Shown here in pieces: positions 1 to 8,091 of a stretch of DNA of 42,500 nt. Every line of letters begins with the position of its first letter. Positions within the stretch are counted from its first letter, which is position 1. The stretch covers positions 1-42,500 of the forward strand of contig CACHCH010000005.1 in the NCBI GenBank assembly GCA_902578255.1. The letters run 5' to 3'. The DNA comes from an uncultured Pelagibacteraceae bacterium. GTDB lineage: Bacteria; Pseudomonadota; Alphaproteobacteria; Pelagibacterales; Pelagibacteraceae. The position numbers and the translations under genes were made by a program. The notes below the pieces were generated by a model. It worked only from the letters and a program-made list of their open reading frames with translations, did not search any database and had not been told where the DNA came from.

Positions 1-755
1 AAAATATAAAATTTTTTAGCCCAAATAAAGATATTAATTGGAGGGCAGACACTCTCTACACTAAAGAGCCAGAAACAATTGACTTTATCAATAAATTTGA
101 TTCAAAATCAAAAAAAATAATTTTTTGGGATATTGGTTCAAATATTGGTCTTTACTCAATTTATGCTGCTGTGGTCCATAAAAATATTGAAGTGATATCG
201 TTTGAGCCATCTGTAAATAATCTACGTGTCTTATCAAGAAATATTTCTAAGAACAAACTAACTAATAAAATCAAATTAATAACTAATCCGCTTCTGGATA
301 AACCAAATCTGTTCTCTTCAATGAAAGAAAATTCAACTAAAGAGGGATCAGCACTAAACACTTTTAGTAAAAATTTTGATTTTGAAGGAAAAAAGTTTAA
401 TTCCAGAATGGATTATAAGATTTTTGGTACAACTATTAATTACTTGGTAAAAAATAAAATACTTGATATTCCACACTACATAAAAATTGATGTGGATGGT
501 TTAGAGCACTTAATCCTTAGAGGAGCCTCTAATGTGCTAAAATCAAAAAAAATTAAGAAGATATCTGTTGAGCTTAATGAAAATTTTAAGACACAATATC
601 ATGAAGTTTTTAAAATAATGAAAAAATATAATTTTAATTTAACATATAACGCAAAAGCAAATTCAATTTTATATTATGATAAACATGGTATTCACGAGAA
701 ATCAAAAAAATTTAGTAAAACTTTTAATTTTCATTTTAGTAAAATTAAAAAATAG
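1..755 (+). CDS. FkbM-family SAM-dependent methyltransferase (5' partial)
   Basis: Reading frame is open from base 3 to the stop at 753-755 and enters from outside the window, so the N-terminus is missing. An ATG at 171 lies inside the domain and is not the real start: codons before it encode the SAM-binding motif I (WDIGSNIGLYSIYAA), followed by VISFEPSVNNLRVLSRN, the FkbM signature. A second conserved block, YIKIDVDGLEHLILRGA, lies near 478-528 and is typical of the family motif IKIDVEGxE. FkbM proteins are usually O-methyltransferases acting on glycans or sugar-containing metabolites, which fits the location. The acceptor cannot be read from the sequence. About 250 residues are visible. 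It is followed after 20 bases by an unknown gene on the same strand. Confidence 0.85.
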   Translation, partial: NIKFFSPNKDINWRADTLYTKEPETIDFINKFDSKSKKIIFWDIGSNIGLYSIYAAVVHKNIEVISFEPSVNNLRVLSRNISKNKLTNKIKLITNPLLDKPNLFSSMKENSTKEGSALNTFSKNFDFEGKKFNSRMDYKIFGTTINYLVKNKILDIPHYIKIDVDGLEHLILRGASNVLKSKKIKKISVELNENFKTQYHEVFKIMKKYNFNLTYNAKANSILYYDKHGIHEKSKKFSKTFNFHFSKIKK

Positions 756-775
756 GTTATCAATTTATTAAATTT

Positions 776-1540
776 ATGAATATTTTTTTTGGGATAAAAT
801 CAAAAGAATTTGACTCATATCTAAATATACCCACATTTAAAAATGATAACACAAAAATTAATAAGGATTACTCATTGTATGTATTAAGAATAATTAATTC
901 AAAATGGGAATACGAAAAAATAAAAAATAAGGAAGATTCCAATTTTTATTTTTTAAACTCAGATTTTTCAAATAACCAAAATATCTTTGTAATATCAAGT
1001 GATAAAGAAATGACAAATATTAAAAATAAAAATGAAATTATAGATCTAAATAATTTTACAAATACATCACCTGCATACAGAGCAAACCTAAAAATTAAAA
1101 TTGATGGAGGAGGTTTTTCGTCTTATCAATCAGAGTATCCTTTTCATATGACTACTAAAAATGGAAATGTCTTGAGCCCTCTTAGTACACTGTTAAATAT
1201 TGATGCTGACAAAAATTTCTTAGTATTTAAAAATATCTATTACAAAGCTATTAATGAAAAATTTAATATTTATATAATAAATGTTAAAAGTAAGAAAATT
1301 TTAAAAAAATACATTGGTATATGCAATCAGACAAATATTTTTGAAATAAACAAAGACGTTATTCACTATGAAAATTTTATATTTTCCGAAAATTTCTTGG
1401 GTATACCAATATACGTTTCAATAAAAAATAATCATATTTCAATGGAGCATACTCATCCTCCTCATGAATACATTTTAAGTAAAGATAAGTTTTATAGAGT
1501 TTCACTTTTAAAAAAAAAAATTAATGAAATTATTAATTAA
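776..1540 (+). CDS. Conserved-looking protein of unknown function
   Basis: A 254-residue protein that I do not recognise. It has no signal peptide, membrane helix or known catalytic motif that I can see. The middle (about 105-140) has a Gly/Ser-rich stretch (IDGGGFSSYQSEYPFHMT), and near the C-terminus there is a His/Pro-rich motif, SMEHTHPPHEYI (about 221-232), which could bind metal or a ligand. The composition is mostly beta-strand-like with alternating hydrophobic residues. It sits between the FkbM methyltransferase and another unknown protein whose proposed start (1524) overlaps its last 17 bases, so the two are probably co-transcribed. The second protein has a loosely similar length and strand-rich character, so they might be distant relatives, but I cannot show this by eye. 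Confidence 0.75.
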   Translation: MNIFFGIKSKEFDSYLNIPTFKNDNTKINKDYSLYVLRIINSKWEYEKIKNKEDSNFYFLNSDFSNNQNIFVISSDKEMTNIKNKNEIIDLNNFTNTSPAYRANLKIKIDGGGFSSYQSEYPFHMTTKNGNVLSPLSTLLNIDADKNFLVFKNIYYKAINEKFNIYIINVKSKKILKKYIGICNQTNIFEINKDVIHYENFIFSENFLGIPIYVSIKNNHISMEHTHPPHEYILSKDKFYRVSLLKKKINEIIN

Positions 1541-2300
1541 GAAAATATTTAACTTAAAACAGTTTATATATTTAAGAAATTTTTTTAATTTTAGACCTGT
1601 AAAAATAAATAAAAAAGTTTTAAAAGGTAATACATCTGTAAGCGACTCATTTTGTTGAAGAACTGATAATGGTTTTAAAACAATTGTTAAGTTTAGTGAT
1701 ATACCATTTTCATTTTACAATATGGAAAATAGTAAAGTAGAGATAGTTATTTTTTCTAAGAACTATAAACTTCTAAAGAAAGTGAAATTTGAAAAAATTA
1801 AATATTTAAATGAATATTTAATATCCAAAGAAAGCCTTAATGGAATTGAAGATTATGGAGTTTTTTTCATATTTCACAAATTTGAAAATTTAAGTTCTTC
1901 AGATATATCAATTGCAAACAGATGTTATTTAGGGTTCTCCAAAAATGATAATCCGTATAGCTTTGTTCATGGCAATACATTATCAAGATATGTTGACATG
2001 AAAAACTTTGAAAATATTAGAAGTGGGTTGGTACAAAATACTTTGCTTGATTATAGTACAAAATATAAAGTACAAAATTATTTAGATACAAGTTGTATTA
2101 ATGAAATTTTTTTAGCAAACCCAACAACTAAAAATATAAATTTTAAAATAAATAATGAAAAAAGAATACTAAAAAATGGTGAATCAATTATTGTTGATAT
2201 GGCATCTGATAGTGGAGTTTTAATAGAATCTAGTTGTCTTTTTTTAAGACCAGTAATCTTTTCATCTAACAATGATTTTATTGATGTTTATCATGGATAA
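1524..2300 (+). pseudogene. Unknown protein interrupted by an in-frame TGA
   Basis: An ATG at 1524, overlapping the upstream gene by 17 bases, opens a frame that runs through one TGA at 1656-1658 and then without a break to the stop at 2298-2300 (258 codons before the stop, TGA at codon 45). Residues just before and after the TGA read VSDSFC / RTDNGFKTIVKF, so a one-base TGG (Trp) to TGA change is the simplest explanation. The remaining intact frame starts at ATG 1722 (192 aa) and includes motifs RCYLGFSKND and PYSFVHGNTLSRYVD. Function is unknown, and the protein looks soluble and beta-rich. The frame after the TGA has not decayed, so the change is recent, a sequencing error, or the downstream start is used. 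It lies 3 bases before the NeuD-like gene, as if in one operon. Confidence 0.6.
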
Positions 2301-2303
2301 TAT

Positions 2304-2978
2304 ATGAAAAAAAAAATAGTTATATTTGGATCTGGCGTGCACGCAAAGGTTATTTTTCACTCAATAATTAATAATGACCGTTTTAAATTCTTAGGTTTTG
2401 TTGACCATAAAGATAAAAATAAAACTATAATTAAATTTAAAGGAGTGTCTTACAAGATAATTGATTTGTTAAAAAATTTAGATGTAATTAAAAAATTCAA
2501 AAATTTAAGTGGTATTATCGGTGTTGGCTCTAATTTTGAAAGGTCAAATCTTTATAAACTAGTTCAAAAGAAAAAAATAAAAATAAACTGGGAAACAATA
2601 ATCTTTAAAGGTACAAATATTTCAAATAATGTAAATATTGGTGAAGGCAGCGTAATCATGGCCAACTCAACTTTAAACAATAATGTTACAATAGAGTCTC
2701 ATGTAATAATTAATACAGGCTCAATTATTGAGCATGATAACTTCTTTGGAAAATTTTCAAGTACTGGACCTGGTGTGACAACAGGTGGGAATGTTGAAGT
2801 TGGAGATTTATCGCATTTAGGAATTGGATCGACTATTTTAAACGGAAAAAAAATTGGTTCAAATACAGTAATAGGGGGAGGCTCGCTTATCAATAAAAAT
2901 TGCAAATCTTATTCAGTTTATTTCGGTGTTCCAGCAAAAATTAGGGGTAGAAGAAAATATAATAAAAAATATCTTTAA
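2304..2978 (+). CDS. NeuD/PglD-family sugar O/N-acyltransferase
   Basis: A 224-residue protein with the two-part layout of the sialic acid O-acetyltransferase NeuD / PglD family. The N-terminal Rossmann-like UDP-sugar-binding part has IFGSGVHAKVI (7-17) and GFVDHKD (31-37). From about residue 98 there is a left-handed beta-helix of hexapeptide repeats (NVNIGEGSVIMANSTLNNNV and onward). The expected catalytic His lies in IIEHDN (His144), with the acetyl-CoA end at GVPAKIRG (208-215). Known members acetylate nonulosonic acids or UDP-4-amino-6-deoxy-GlcNAc (bacillosamine and legionaminic routes). The dehydratase, aminotransferase and NeuB/NeuA genes further along supply a plausible substrate. 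The stop directly abuts the convergent PIG-L gene with no gap. Confidence 0.85.
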   Translation: MKKKIVIFGSGVHAKVIFHSIINNDRFKFLGFVDHKDKNKTIIKFKGVSYKIIDLLKNLDVIKKFKNLSGIIGVGSNFERSNLYKLVQKKKIKINWETIIFKGTNISNNVNIGEGSVIMANSTLNNNVTIESHVIINTGSIIEHDNFFGKFSSTGPGVTTGGNVEVGDLSHLGIGSTILNGKKIGSNTVIGGGSLINKNCKSYSVYFGVPAKIRGRRKYNKKYL

Positions 2979-3644
2979 TTAGTTAATTATTCTTATTGTT
3001 TGAAATGCTTCTGCAAATTTAACAGAAATATTAGAACCTCTAAATTTAGCTAAATTTTTAATTCCATTAATTGACCTTGGATGAAAGTTCTTTTTAACTT
3101 GCGATTTATACTTTTGAAATGCTTTAATTTTTTTTTGTATATGGTTTTGTGTTAAAATTTCAAATCGATTAGGATTAAATTGAATTTTCCCCCACTCTGT
3201 TTCTGATAATGTTTCATAACTTAAAACTTCTCTAATCTTAAAATTATTATTTGGTCTACAAGCAACTAAACAAGCTTCATGTACAACTATATGATCAGTG
3301 TGAATATCATTAATATTTGGAATAAATATTTTATGAGGTTTATACTTTAAAATATTTTCGCTAATAGCATCAGCAATTTCAGCTATATAAGAACTATCTA
3401 AATTTAGAGCAGGGAAATCATAAAATAATAATTTATTGACACCTAGGCTTTTATTTGCAACCTGACTTTCTTTTCTAATTTTCTGCATTAACTTTATTGG
3501 AAATTTTTTTTTATTTTTTATACTTGCGTTTGTCATTATTAGGACAATTACCTTAAACGATTTTTGAATATATTTACTTATTGTACCTCCTACCCCTAGA
3601 ATCTCATCGTCTGCATGTGGAGCTATAACTAAAATATTTTTCAT
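2979..3644 (-). CDS. PIG-L/LmbE-family N-deacetylase
   Basis: A 221-residue protein with the PIG-L/LmbE fold signatures: an N-terminal strand followed by APHADDEILGVGG (8-20), where H10, D12 and D13 are the expected zinc and catalytic residues, and the second metal-binding motif HTDHIVVHEA (115-124). The family includes GlcNAc-PI de-N-acetylase and bacterial N-acetyl-sugar deacetylases, so this enzyme probably removes an acyl group from a sugar or sugar-linked intermediate. It starts 1 base after the stop of the GNAT-like gene upstream on the same strand, which suggests co-transcription and perhaps deacetylation followed by re-acylation. The exact substrate is unknown. Confidence 0.88.
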   Translation of the reverse strand: MKNILVIAPHADDEILGVGGTISKYIQKSFKVIVLIMTNASIKNKKKFPIKLMQKIRKESQVANKSLGVNKLLFYDFPALNLDSSYIAEIADAISENILKYKPHKIFIPNINDIHTDHIVVHEACLVACRPNNNFKIREVLSYETLSETEWGKIQFNPNRFEILTQNHIQKKIKAFQKYKSQVKKNFHPRSINGIKNLAKFRGSNISVKFAEAFQTIRIIN

Positions 3645-3645
3645 A

Positions 3646-4554
3646 CTATAATTTTTTTGTATTTAAAAAAGAGTCTGTATCACTTAAATGTATATCATGG
3701 TATTTTAAATTTACCTTTTTATTTGTCATATAAATTAAGTTAAATATTATATTTGTATTATTAAAATCTAGGATTTTTTTGTAATTTTTGTAATTATTTT
3801 TGTTAATACAATAATAAAAAAATAAATTTCTAGAAAGATATTTCAAATGTTTCATCTTATAATTTTTATTTCCAACAAATTCAATCAAGATCATACCTTT
3901 TGATTGTTTGCTCTTAGTGAATATAGCAATACTTTCATTTTGATATTCATTGTAAAAATAAGAGTTATATTTTAAATCTAGACATTGTCTTTTAAAAAAA
4001 TTTTCATCCTTATATATCAAGTTTGTAAAAGTATTCTCGTTATAATATTTTTTCAAAATTGATAAGTTATTTAATTTTTTAAGAATATTTTTGTTTTTAT
4101 TTCCAAAAAAAATTAAATTATTTGTAATTTTATAATTAAAATTTTTTCTAAGAGAATTAATTTTTAATTTAAAATTATTTTTATTTGGCCATAGAATTAA
4201 TGAGTCTAAATTACTTAAATTTTTTATTGAGTATTCAACCAATTTAGAATAAATTTTTTGATTTCTAAAATTTTGATGTACGACACTTGAATGTCTAGAA
4301 TAAATATATTTTTTTTTACCTTTAACAGAATATTTAGTAAATCCTACGTGACCTATTATTTTCTTATTAATTTTACATACGAATGAACTAAACTTTTTAT
4401 CAAAAAAATATCTAGTTTTATAAAATTTTCTATCTAAATTTGCATTTGAATGAGAATTGATAAATCTAATGACTTTACTTAATATAGGTAGATTCACCCT
4501 TGAAAAAGAAACATTTTTTTTAAATTTGCTTGATAAATTTAAGTATTTTTTCAT
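3646..4554 (-). CDS. GNAT-like acyltransferase (putative)
   Basis: A 302-residue Lys/Asn-rich protein. Residues about 55-115 resemble the core of a GNAT acetyltransferase: strands VCKINKKIIGHVGFTKYSV, then YIYSRHSSVVHQNFRNQKIYSKLVEY, which corresponds to the strand-4 and acyl-CoA pyrophosphate loop region, although the usual Gly-rich loop is degenerate (RNQKIY). The rest (about 140-302) has no motif I recognise. The start overlaps the 3' end of the upstream GT4 gene by 35 bases, so it is translationally linked, and it is followed within 1 base by the PIG-L deacetylase. Likely role: N- or O-acylation of an amino sugar. Family assignment is moderate and substrate is unknown. Confidence 0.6.
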   Translation of the reverse strand: MKKYLNLSSKFKKNVSFSRVNLPILSKVIRFINSHSNANLDRKFYKTRYFFDKKFSSFVCKINKKIIGHVGFTKYSVKGKKKYIYSRHSSVVHQNFRNQKIYSKLVEYSIKNLSNLDSLILWPNKNNFKLKINSLRKNFNYKITNNLIFFGNKNKNILKKLNNLSILKKYYNENTFTNLIYKDENFFKRQCLDLKYNSYFYNEYQNESIAIFTKSKQSKGMILIEFVGNKNYKMKHLKYLSRNLFFYYCINKNNYKNYKKILDFNNTNIIFNLIYMTNKKVNLKYHDIHLSDTDSFLNTKKL

Positions 4555-5596
4555 TTACAGTTTTTTTTAAATAACTAGTGTCTATTGTTTGTGCTGCATT
4601 ATTAGAGAGTTTATTTCTTAATTTTTTACTTAAATAAATTTTTTTAATATAATGTATCATTTCTCTTTCATTATCGAACAAATAACCATTAAAATTATTT
4701 TTAATTAAATCAATATTGCCAGGAATATTACGAGCTATTACAGGCACGCCGTACTGAAGAGATTGCATTATAGAAACAGAAAGTCCTTCTCTAAAACTAG
4801 GGTGCAATAAAAGATCAAAGTTAATTAGTTTATTTAAAATTTTTTTTTCAAAATTATTTATTTGGAAATTTTTAAACTTATTCATTTTAATTTTTTCTTT
4901 CAATTTATAATTACTTTCATATCCATAAGTTTGAATTTTAAGATTTGGAATAATTTTTTTTATTTTACTATAATTTTTAATTATAACATGGTATCCTTTA
5001 TTTTTCTTGTAAGCACCAATCATGCCTATTAAAAAGTGTTTTTTTTGTTTATTTTTTTTTATTTTAATTTTTCTTTCTAAACCTACACCACTAATTTTTA
5101 TTACTGGTTTTCTTAAAATTTTTTTTACAAATTCAAAATCTGAATTATTAATTGTGATATAATATTTTGTGTTTAAAGATAAAATTATTTCAATAACTTT
5201 AAAAAAATAATTAGAAATAAAATTTCTTGAGTCATTGAACCTAAATCCGTGAACAAAATAGACAATATTAGGCTTATTAAAAAACGATATAATTCTTACT
5301 AAGTGTGAAATGGCAGGTGTATGACAAAAAATCACATTTTTCTTGGCATTTTTGGTAATTTGATTGATTGTTATTATAGTTGCTAATAATTTTTTAAAAT
5401 TTATTAGATCTAAAAAATTTAATGGAATAAAAATTTTTTTTTTTTGAAATTTATTAGTATCTATTTTTTCTGTGTCTTTTGCACATAAGATTATATGAAA
5501 TTCTTCTCTTAACCTTTTTGCCATCGACTCTAAAAATGTGTTAAATGTAATTGATCTTGCAAAAAAAAAGTATAATTTTCTTGATTTATTTATCAT
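4520..5596 (-). CDS. GT4-family glycosyltransferase
   Basis: A 358-residue GT-B glycosyltransferase. The C-terminal donor-binding domain has GMIGAYKKNKGYHVII (191-206) and DLLLHPSFREGLSVSIMQSL (261-280), followed by GVPVIARNIPGN, the classic GT4 nucleotide-sugar site. The usual EX7E motif reads E270...Q278, so the second Glu is Gln. The N-terminal domain carries CHTPAISHLV and YFVHGFRF, as in acceptor domains of this family. It probably transfers one sugar in assembling a lipid-linked glycan. Divergent from the small membrane-protein gene at 5621 (24 bases between starts) and first gene of a three-gene minus-strand operon with the GNAT-like and PIG-L genes. Confidence 0.88.
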   Translation of the reverse strand: MINKSRKLYFFFARSITFNTFLESMAKRLREEFHIILCAKDTEKIDTNKFQKKKIFIPLNFLDLINFKKLLATIITINQITKNAKKNVIFCHTPAISHLVRIISFFNKPNIVYFVHGFRFNDSRNFISNYFFKVIEIILSLNTKYYITINNSDFEFVKKILRKPVIKISGVGLERKIKIKKNKQKKHFLIGMIGAYKKNKGYHVIIKNYSKIKKIIPNLKIQTYGYESNYKLKEKIKMNKFKNFQINNFEKKILNKLINFDLLLHPSFREGLSVSIMQSLQYGVPVIARNIPGNIDLIKNNFNGYLFDNEREMIHYIKKIYLSKKLRNKLSNNAAQTIDTSYLKKTVNEKILKFIKQI

Positions 5597-5620
5597 AAGA
5601 ACATATTAACAAATTTAAAA

Positions 5621-6247
5621 ATGGTTGACTTAAACAACAACGCTCTTCATTCAGCAAAACAGATTTTTTTTGAGTCAAAAAAAATCTTTGTGTTAAATCT
5701 GGTTTTTTTTTTAATTATAGCTTTATTATTTGGATTAGGACAACATTATTTTCAAAAAAAAAGCGGCCTCTTGTATAAGCATACTCTTGTTATTGAAAAT
5801 GTTCCTATAATTCCAACTAATAATAAATTTATTAAAACTAAAAATTTTAAAATCCAGTATAAAATTGTTGCCAAAACTTACCCTGAAAATGATTTTCAGG
5901 TATTTGATGTGTATGGTAGATTATTTAACAATTCTATCAAAGAGATTTCTGAGATAGAAAATGGTATGATTAATTTTGTAAATGATAACATTCAGCGCCA
6001 GATAGAAAAAATCAATTTGACCCTTAATCTTTTTAGAGAAGAAGTTTTATCTGATCCTTTAGAACAAATAAATTTAGAATTGAGAAATATATATTTAGAT
6101 AATATGAAATATGATGTTATTTATTCAATTGAAAGAAATAATCTTAATCAAATTATATCTAAATCCTTTATTATTTCATTTGTCATTTTATTGTTAATAA
6201 GAATTTTTTATAATGAGGTTAAAAAATTAAAAAAAAATAAAATTTAA
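5621..6247 (+). CDS. Small two-helix membrane protein, Wzz-like topology
   Basis: A 208-residue protein with a short N-terminal cytoplasmic segment, a transmembrane helix at about 26-44 (LVFFLIIALLFGLG), a roughly 130-residue presumably periplasmic part with helical, charged character (about 105-165), and a second helix at about 183-200 followed by a Lys-rich tail. This arrangement is like Wzz/chain-length regulators and related co-polymerases, but it is shorter, and I do not see the conserved Pro-rich segment before the second helix. It faces the polymerase-like and phosphoglycosyl transferase genes, so a role in chain length or export is reasonable but unproven. Its stop abuts the stop of the convergent sugar transferase gene exactly. 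Confidence 0.7.
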   Translation: MVDLNNNALHSAKQIFFESKKIFVLNLVFFLIIALLFGLGQHYFQKKSGLLYKHTLVIENVPIIPTNNKFIKTKNFKIQYKIVAKTYPENDFQVFDVYGRLFNNSIKEISEIENGMINFVNDNIQRQIEKINLTLNLFREEVLSDPLEQINLELRNIYLDNMKYDVIYSIERNNLNQIISKSFIISFVILLLIRIFYNEVKKLKKNKI

Positions 6248-6781
6248 TTACAAAGTATCTCCTGATTTATTTTTTAAATACCTTATAATTATTACTTTGG
6301 GTGTAAATAATAATATTTTTAAATAAGTAATTAAATTAAATTTTTTTATCATTTTTAAATCTAGATATATTTTTTCATCTAAAGTTCTTTTTTTACCTTC
6401 AAATCTTATTTGGGAAAGACCTGTTAATCCTGGTTTAATTGAATGCCTTAAGACAAAGTTTTCCTCTGATAAATTTTTAAAATTTTCAATTGGGTATGGT
6501 CTTGGTCCAACTAATGACATTTCCCCACTTAAAACACTAAAAAGTTGTGGTATCTCATCTAAACTTGACCTTCTTAAAAATCTACCAAATGTGAGAAATT
6601 TATTATCTCTTATAGTGATAAATTTTTTTACTATAATTTTTTTTCCATTTAAACCTATACGTTCAGAATGATAAAAAATTTTTTTGTTAAATATAATATT
6701 TAAAAAACTTATTAATATTAATAATGGAAAAAATAAAAATAAAAAAAATAAAGATAAAAAAAAATCAAGCGTTCTTATCAT
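6248..6781 (-). CDS. Initiating phosphoglycosyl transferase, PglC/WcaJ-type
   Basis: A 177-residue bacterial sugar transferase in the short PglC-like form: a single N-terminal hydrophobic re-entrant segment (5-30), SERIGLNGKKI (39-49), the catalytic Asp-Glu pair in SLDEIPQLFSVLSGEMSL (D75, E76), VGPRPYP (91-97) and KPGLTGLSQI (116-125). These enzymes move a sugar-1-phosphate from a UDP-sugar to undecaprenyl phosphate, the first membrane step. In the Pgl system the donor is UDP-diNAc-bacillosamine, and the dehydratase, aminotransferase and NeuD-like genes here could make something similar. It overlaps the upstream membrane-protein gene by 17 bases and is the last gene of the long minus-strand operon. 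Confidence 0.9.
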   Translation of the reverse strand: MIRTLDFFLSLFFLFLFFPLLILISFLNIIFNKKIFYHSERIGLNGKKIIVKKFITIRDNKFLTFGRFLRRSSLDEIPQLFSVLSGEMSLVGPRPYPIENFKNLSEENFVLRHSIKPGLTGLSQIRFEGKKRTLDEKIYLDLKMIKKFNLITYLKILLFTPKVIIIRYLKNKSGDTL

Positions 6782-8081
6782 TTTTTTTTAAAAATAGAAT
6801 ATTACTATTAACATAAATTAAGTAAAAAAATATTATAAACATTATTGTTTCTTTCTGACGCATAATAATTCCATAATTCCCAGTAGTATTACTTAAAATA
6901 ATCCAGAAAGAAAAAAAGAAAATTAATAAACCTATTTTTTGAACTTGTTTTTTTTTACCTTCAAAAATCATAAAAAATGCCTTTTTAAAATATTTGGTAT
7001 TTAGAACAATGTGAACTACAAGAGTAGAGAAAATAATTACAAGCGCAATGTTATTTAATGATGTCATAATTGATTTAAAATCTAAAATCGAATTTGGAAT
7101 TTGTATAGGAGTGAAAAAATAAAGAGTAACTCTCAGCAAGTAATTGTCATAATTAACAATCATGTTTCCAACTGATGTTGCGTCAAATCTTTTAGATAGC
7201 TGATACTGAAGTGTATCGAAAAAGCTTAAAAAATTGGTAAATTGAAGTTTTGGGTATAGATAATTAAACAAATAAACTAAAAGTATCAAAAATAGAAGCA
7301 TTTTAAAAATAGTTTCAAATCTAAAGATTTTAAAATCATTTTTGACTATAATATATGAGAGCCCATGACCTAATAGTAGGAAGACCCCTACATATGGTCT
7401 TATAAAAAATATTAATACAAATGATAAAATTAAAATAATTTTAAAATTTTTATTCTCTGTCTCAGAAAATATATAAAATAAATACATTGCTAAAAAAGTG
7501 AAAACAAGAACATCTTTTGTTAAATATGAAGTCCAATAATGTATGTTTGGGAGAAGCAAATATAAGATTAGAAAAAAAGTTAGATTTATATTTTTATTGA
7601 ATATAACTTTTTTAGTAACCAAAAAAACAAATAAAATTCCAGTTATGCCTATTAGTGAGAAAAGAATATTGATATTAAAAAATGAAAGTTTAAATATAGA
7701 TACTAAAGGATATAATAAATATGATATTACGTTTGAGCCCAACTCGAATTTAATATTCTGAAACCAATAACCAGCATTAATGTATAGTGAATTGGCATCG
7801 TCTGGTTGAATATAAAATGGGTCTGTGACCTCTTTACATTCATTAAAAGATACTCGAGCTATCGTGATCGCAATATGATAAAAAAATAAGAAATATACAA
7901 ATATTTCTTCAGATATAAACTTGTTAAAATCAAGAGTTATTTGATAATTTCTGTTTTTATTTATAAAATATTTATTTATAAAAGCTAAAGAAAGTAAAAT
8001 AATTATTATAAAAAAAAGTAAATTATGAACATCATGAATATACCTGTTTACGCAAGGACTTGTTGACGGGGCAATTGGCAT
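6765..8081 (-). CDS. Polytopic membrane protein, putative Wzy-like polymerase
   Basis: A 438-residue protein with roughly ten hydrophobic helices (for example about 18-34, 55-72, 120-150, 165-195, 210-235, 255-270, 330-350, 380-395, 412-428). It contains YWTSYLTKDVLVF and FFIRPYVGVFL, patterns I associate with Wzy/EpsG-like proteins of polysaccharide loci, but no motif is decisive, so it might also be a ligase or another glycan-handling membrane enzyme. The first 20 residues (MPIAPSTSPCVNRYIHDVHN) are polar, end just before helix 1, and are encoded by a much more GC-rich stretch than the surroundings. The 3' end overlaps the phosphoglycosyl transferase by 17 bases. A perfect hairpin lies upstream, at the end of the preceding gene. 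Confidence 0.65.
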   Translation of the reverse strand: MPIAPSTSPCVNRYIHDVHNLLFFIIIILLSLAFINKYFINKNRNYQITLDFNKFISEEIFVYFLFFYHIAITIARVSFNECKEVTDPFYIQPDDANSLYINAGYWFQNIKFELGSNVISYLLYPLVSIFKLSFFNINILFSLIGITGILFVFLVTKKVIFNKNINLTFFLILYLLLPNIHYWTSYLTKDVLVFTFLAMYLFYIFSETENKNFKIILILSFVLIFFIRPYVGVFLLLGHGLSYIIVKNDFKIFRFETIFKMLLFLILLVYLFNYLYPKLQFTNFLSFFDTLQYQLSKRFDATSVGNMIVNYDNYLLRVTLYFFTPIQIPNSILDFKSIMTSLNNIALVIIFSTLVVHIVLNTKYFKKAFFMIFEGKKKQVQKIGLLIFFFSFWIILSNTTGNYGIIMRQKETIMFIIFFYLIYVNSNILFLKKNDKNA

Positions 8082-8091
8082 ATTTATTAAT

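Noticed and set aside
1656..1658. The in-frame TGA as a selenocysteine or reassigned codon.
   Set aside because: I see no SECIS-like structure that I could support, no redox-enzyme context, and no pattern of other in-frame TGAs in neighbouring genes; a nonsense mutation or sequence error is simpler.
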